A program made the position numbers and the translations under genes. From Globodera rostochiensis (taxonomy: Eukaryota > Nematoda > Chromadorea > Rhabditida > Heteroderidae), in NCBI GenBank assembly GCA_018350325.1, contig JAEVLN010000007.1:1827109-1891108 (forward strand): 64,000 bases of DNA, written 5' to 3'. Positions 59,230-64,000 of the stretch are shown piece after piece. Position 1 is the stretch's first letter, and every line of letters starts with the position of its first letter. The notes below the pieces were generated by a model. The model saw only the letters and a program-made list of their open reading frames with translations. It ran no database searches and had not been told where the DNA came from.

Positions 59230-59484
59230 TGCATTTTTAAAGTACTTTTTGGCATTTTTGGATCTCCAATCTCTAAGAAAATGGATGCAGAATGCTTCTT
59301 AATGTTTAGTCGTTATGGGACGAGCATAGCCTCCGATCGCAATATTTTTGATCAACTTTCGCCAATCAGTGATCAATTGCCACCAGATCGGGAACTGCTG
59401 ACAGCAGCTGTTCCTTTGTCCAACAAACAAACAAATCGTGAAAAATCTCGTCTTTTTGATCACAGATTATCCCTAATAAAATAA
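59230..59484 (+). CDS. Possible terminal exon of unknown gene
   Basis: An open frame after an acceptor-like TTTTTAAAG near 59230 (VLFGIFGSPISKKMDAECF, then SRYGTSIASDRNIFDQLSPI, ending FDHRLSLIK at 59484) with balanced amino-acid use and lower A/T bias than its flanks. It could be a further 3' exon of the gene at 55696 or a separate fragment. No domain recognised. Confidence 0.3.
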   Translation, partial: CIFKVLFGIFGSPISKKMDAECFLMFSRYGTSIASDRNIFDQLSPISDQLPPDRELLTAAVPLSNKQTNREKSRLFDHRLSLIK

Positions 59485-60895
59485 AGAAAAAAATTTTTGC
59501 TACTTTTTCATTGGAAACTAAATTTAGGTAAAAACATTAAAAAAGCATTTTTTTTATTAGACTTTATTCTTAGATTTTTATTTTTGCGTTTTTTGTGTGA
59601 AATTTTATAATTTTCAATAACATTTTTCTAAACATGCCGGGCCATTGATTTCTTGTGGACCCTAATTATTCAAATAAAAATATACCCCTTTAATCTCATA
59701 AATAAAATTGAAGTTAACGCCATTATGCCATTTTGGGTACAAAGTTCATCAATGAAAAGCGCACAGTCTTTCGTTTCTGTTGTCGCCGACGGAGACGAAA
59801 AGATGCGTCTTTCACAAGCCGATTTTCTTTCTGGTTTTCCATTCACATTCTTCAAATTAGGCTCACTTTAGGAGAAAATTGTACAATATGCCGCCACTTG
59901 AGGTGGGGGGGGGGGAATCACAATTCATAAAACAGGAAAGTAACAAAACAAATATACAAAAATTTGCGAAAACATTTGAATTACATTAATACATAATTAG
60001 GAAAATATAAAAAAAAAATATGATTTTCAAAAATTTAATAAGTATTAATTTAAAAACTCATTTCATTAAATTTAAACAGCGAATCAATCTCCCCTGACAA
60101 AATTTGATATTTTTAGTTTTAATTAAAAAGATTTATTTTTAATTACTAATATTTCAAAAGCATTCTGCTCGCTCTTTACGATTAGTATGTATAAAAATGC
60201 AAAAAAGATTCCTATGATTCTTCCATCACAAAAAAAGGAAAAAAGAGAATTTCCCACAATTCCCATTCATCCATCTTTACCCTGCATTACATAATTTGCA
60301 TTGGAATTTTGTTGTGGAAAGATTTATTCCACAGAGATAAGGGGCAATTAAACCGACCGATTCTCCCACCCCCCACCCGTCCGTCCATCATTTTGCCCCG
60401 GATGACTCCCCCCCCCCCCCCACATAGGACAGTTTTTTGTAAAGTTCATCACTTTGCTCATCCGTCCAAAAGGAATGGATGATGGTGGAGATGGGGGATG
60501 GATGAATGGTAAGGGATGGGAGGTTTGCCCATCGGAACACAAACAGCAGATGTGGGGGTATAAATTGGGCTTTCCACTTAACATTTGTTCATTTCTGTTC
60601 AACTTAATGGGGCGGGGGGCATACACGACTTTATGGGGCATAAGAGAGGCAGGTGGGTGGGGGGTCAACCCTTTCCCAAAACCAAACGAACAAAAATCAG
60701 TTTTCGATTCAATTAAGCCCTTCAAACCACTCGTCTTCATTGGACAACTAAATAAACCCGAAAAATAAACCTGCAGAGTTTGATCAATTTTAAAAATTTA
60801 TTCCGAAGTCCTCAAAATTAAAACTTTTTTCAAATTTTAAAATAGTCTTTTTTCTCTTTAGTCTCAGTTTTTCCCAACTTTAATTTACTTCAAAA
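59485..60895. other. Intergenic, upstream of the FABP gene
   Basis: AT-rich left half. The right half (60340-60680) has C/G homopolymer runs (CCCCCCCCCCCC near 60405) and GGATGGATGG words that create spurious frames on both strands. GTATAAATTGG near 60557 could be a TATA-like element for the gene at 60896 but is not provable. A G-run lies at 59901-59915. Confidence 0.45.
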
Positions 60896-61828
60896 ATGGG
60901 CTTCAATTACGTGACTCTGTTGTGCTTCTTGGCACCATTTATCATTCTTAACCTGGCATCAGTTCCTGAACTTCCACCATCATTTCTCCATTCTTGGTCT
61001 GTGGATCATTCCGAGAACTTCGACGCGTACCTGGAGGTTACGAGTTTAAAAAGTTTTTTAAAATTTGTTTAATTTTTTTTCTTTTAGGCCAAGGGATACG
61101 GTTGGTTCATGCGTCAAGTGGTCAAAATGGGTAAAAAAAATTTTTCTTTGAGTTTATTTCTTTTTACTTTTACCTTTTAAGCCAGCATTACCAAGACATT
61201 CTCGAAGAATAAGGACGGCTCATACGCGTGCAAAATTGACACTTCCAAAAAGGACGTGGAATGGCCCAAGTTCAAGTTGGGAGAGGAGTTCCAGGCCGAG
61301 TACTTGGACGAGTCCCAACATTTGGTAGAAAAATTTATAATTAATTTTATTTGTTGTTTGTTAAAATAAACGTTTTAAGTATTCAAAATTATGCCAAACC
61401 TCGTGTTCATAAATTCTAAATTTTCAGTTTTTTAAATTTTGGTTTGGTTCAAACTCTTTCCCTAGATCACATTCGACTTCAACCCTGCAACCCAACAGCT
61501 GACCGAGACGCACAAAAAGATGGGCTCGGACGAGAAGCCCGACATCTACAAGTACACCCTCGAAAAATGCAACGAGAACGATGACTGCCTGGTGATGGTG
61601 AGCAATTTATAAAAACAGTAATTAAAAATCAGAATTTTTTTGTTATATTTTAAATATTTTTCGAATGACTTAAAAGCCCATTTTTTAAAAGCATCCTTTT
61701 TTAATTTGTAATTTATTTTTAACCGACATTGTTTTTGATTAAAAATTTAAAAAAATATATTTTTGCAGGAAATGGAGTACGATGGAGTGAAGACCAAGCG
61801 TTTCTACTTGAAGACTGACCCTGAGTAG
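60896..61828 (+). CDS. Secreted fatty-acid/retinoid-binding-type protein (FABP/LBP family)
   Basis: Five exons: 60896-61036, 61088-61130, 61182-61324, 61466-61597, 61769-61828, about 172 residues. A signal peptide (MGFNYVTLLCFLAPFIILNLA) is followed by a FABP/LBP beta-barrel: FDAYLEAKGYGWFMRQVVKM (first strand and helix-turn-helix), FKLGEEFQAEYLDE, LTETHKKM, and the C-terminal EMEYDGVKTKRFYLKTD, where the usual R-x-Y fatty-acid carboxylate triad is represented by KRFYLK. Members bind hydrophobic ligands. C. elegans has secreted relatives (LBP group) thought to carry lipids in extracellular fluid. Cys near EKCNENDDC could pair in the oxidising secretory path. Clear family call; ligand unknown. 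Confidence 0.92.
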
Positions 61829-62056
61829 TCTGTGATCAAAGCATCAAGGATCTGATCAAAACTAAACTTTTCTCATGTCATAAGCGATCAACTCTTTTAT
61901 TCACAAATAACAGTTAACGTAATAAAATAAATGTATTTCAAAGCTTTTCTAAATCTAAAAAACTAATAAATTGCTTTGTTTCAAAAATCGGCAAAATATT
62001 TTAATGTAATTAATATTCATTTAATATGACAATATTTAAAAATGGTTTAATGAGCG

Positions 62057-64000
62057 CTAAGCTCCATCGACTAAATAGAACAGTTCCACCTTTGGATTAA
62101 TCATATCCTGGGCCTTCTTTACCCTTTCCTTGGCCTTACGTGTAATCAGAAAGGTTGGCACATCAGTGACATTTTTTAAATCATTTGACTTGCGCCCACT
62201 CAAACGCATATGCCTTTAAAATTCAATTTAAACGAATTAAAACTTATTGACAAATAAATTAAATTATTTTTTATTATCCTTTATAACTTTTTTAAAAATT
62301 ATTTCGGCATATTAATTTTTTTGCAAAATTTAAACTGACTTTTCATCGGCATTGACCCGATCAGCCTTTTTGCCAGAATTTGGTGTTCGGTTCCTTCTTC
62401 TCAAACAGCACATATGCGCCGAGCAAGGCACATAACCAGGCGGACACACACAACTTCCAGCTAAATGTCAATATATATTTTAATTAAGTAAATATAATAT
62501 AATTAATAAAAAAAATTTCAACCAAATGGTGGTGGTGGTGGAGGTGGAACCATAACTGGCGGCGGCGGTGGTGGTTGAAAAGCAAATGGCGGTGGTGGAA
62601 CAAGTGGCATAATCGGTGGTTGAGGCGGTAAACCTTTAATTTTTAATTAAACTTAATCTGCTATATTATATTTCAATCAATATATTACACTATTTTTCAT
62701 TACAGTCTCAATATATATAGGTAATTAAACGCGAAAAATACCGCCTGCTACTGGGAGGCTAAAGCAGAATGTAACTGCCGGGGGTGCCTAAATTAAATTA
62801 AATATCAATTAAATTATAGAGTTCAAGTTAAATTTTACAGCCGGTATTCCTGATAATGGCAGTTGTGGTGGTATCATGGGCATTGGTTGTGCAAGTACAA
62901 CAGGTGGTGATGGTGGTATTGGTGGAGGTACCGGTGGTGGTATTGGAACGATCTGGTTTATTAATTAATTGTCATTTTTATTTGGGGTTTACTTATATAT
63001 CTAACAAATAATGCACTTATTTTTGGCAAAAATTTTTTAAAACATTAATGTTTTCTTAGTTTTAAAAATAATATTCTAATGATTTTTGGTAAAAATAAAT
63101 TAAATTATATTTATTATGTTTTTTTTTTTAATAATTTGCCTAAATTTAAAATTTTTGCACCATTTGAGGTGCTGCAAGTGGCTGCAATGGTTGTAGAATA
63201 GCTGGAGGCACGTCCGGAGCACAGACAGCCGTGCAGTAGGCGTTCAACGGCAGAGACGGATCAGCAGCTGACATTAAGGACGGGGGAAGAGGAGGCGGCA
63301 TTGGCACCGGTGGCATCACCAGCTTGGAATAATGATCGAAATTGAATAAAAAATAAATAAACTATTTAATTATTCTAATTGCATTTACTTCAAAAAAGTC
63401 TAAAATAGATTTTAAGTTAGATTAGCGTTGCATCATTCTTTAGCTGTAATTAAAAATTGTAAATAAAAAAAGTCAAAATAGCGAAAAAAATTGGCTAATA
63501 CATATGAAAAATTTTAATTTTGAGACCGGTTGACAAAAAGGCGGACAAAATGGCATCTGTGGAAGTGGAACTGGCGGAGGCGGTATCGGCGGCTTAATAA
63601 TATATTCAGCAATAATTTTTTTATTCAATAGAATTAAGAAAATAAATTTTTACTGGTGGTGGCGCCGAAAATAATGCTGAGGGTGGAAGCGCTGGAGGTG
63701 GTGGCATGGGCAAACTCATCACGAACTGTTTGAAGGATTTAAAACATTTTAATTGCAAATCAATTACCTAATATTATACAAAACCTGCTGCATACAAGCA
63801 GGTGGGCAATTTGGGGGAGGTGGAAGCATCATCGGCGGCTGTGTGAGAAGTGAAGGTGGTGGTGGGGGAGGTGGAGGGGGCATCACGGGTGGAATCATCA
63901 CAAACTCGAGATTATAAAATTAATTTTAGCTTTCTTGTTTTTTTTGTATCCAAAAATTTAAGCTAAAAATTTCACACCTTTTGACAGCTTTTCACCCCGC
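62057..64000 (-). CDS. Proline-rich protein with repeated C-x3-C motifs (3' part)
   Basis: Minus-strand gene running in from beyond the right edge, stop at 62057. Exons (high to low) near 63785-63900, 63652-63730, 63530-63592, 63163-63323, 62838-62956, 62745-62792, 62519-62630, 62342-62460, 62057-62215. The proline-rich exons each hold blocks such as PPPPPPPP and PPIPPPPVPLP, and three contain C-x3-C (NCPPACM, FCPPFCQ, YCTAVCA). The penultimate exon encodes GSCVCPPGYVPCSAHMCC followed by basic LRRRNRTPNSGKK; the last ends VPTFLITRKAKERVK...LFYLVDGA. Joints 62519|62460 and 62342|62215 are in phase. The N-terminus and any signal peptide are outside the window. It could be an extracellular structural (cuticle or eggshell) or a gland protein; no family recognised. 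Confidence 0.65.

Noticed and set aside
60348..60768. Open frames of 104-130 codons on both strands upstream of the FABP gene
   Set aside because: Driven by C-runs and GGATGG words; no conserved motif, no consistent start context.
1..64000. Bacterial-type genes, operons, rRNA or tRNA genes
   Set aside because: No uninterrupted long coding frames, no tRNA or rRNA signatures recognised by eye; all real genes are intron-split.

Overview
The window looks like nuclear DNA of a plant-parasitic cyst nematode (Globodera or Heterodera type). Genes are split into many short exons separated by short AT-rich introns with GT...TTTTAG-type borders, and there is no sign of operon-style bacterial coding. 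The lineage call rests on gene content: a secreted family-2-like cellulose-binding protein, secreted glutathione-synthetase-like (GSS-like) proteins of the kind expanded as effectors in cyst nematodes, a secreted fatty-acid-binding protein, and an astacin with ShKT domains.

Layout. 1-3.2 kb: a chitinase-like GH18 pseudogene, a broken cellulose-binding-protein copy and an intact one. 4.6-7.1 kb: astacin metalloprotease with two ShKT domains (+). 7.3-17.6 kb: a large minus-strand gene of the BAIAP3/Munc13-4 branch of the UNC-13 family (C2A, MUN-type helical region, C2B). 21.4-25.0 kb: a minus-strand DEG/ENaC channel gene, N-terminus not found. 26.5-29.0 kb: GSS-like gene 1 (+). 29.9-32.6 kb: a signal-peptide-bearing protein-kinase-like gene whose catalytic Asp is Asn (+). 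34.0-46.8 kb: a large inverted duplication. Each about 4.3 kb arm carries a complete GSS-like gene 2, and a 1.88 kb tandem duplication next to the right arm makes a third, truncated copy. The spacer holds a small two-exon secreted-protein gene. 49.7-53.6 kb: two convergent genes for unrecognised, lysine-rich, probably secreted proteins. 55.7-59.0 kb: a many-exon gene for a Tyr/Gly/Lys-rich then Thr/Ser/Pro-rich secreted protein. 60.9-61.8 kb: secreted FABP-type lipid-binding protein. 62.1 kb to the window end: 3' part of a minus-strand gene for a proline-rich protein with repeated C-x3-C motifs.

Over this lies a swarm of short non-autonomous DNA transposons. Several have hAT hallmarks: YAGGGC/YAGAGC-type termini and 8-bp target-site duplications. 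Many have interiors built from one degenerate repeated word. They sit in introns of the UNC-13-like, DEG/ENaC and pseudokinase genes and between genes.

Taken together, housekeeping neuronal/secretory genes (UNC-13-like, DEG/ENaC) occupy the left, while 26-59 kb is rich in predicted secreted proteins and reads like an effector-gene region. I could run no searches, so family assignments rest on motifs read by eye. Exon borders were chosen by splice consensus and phase continuity.
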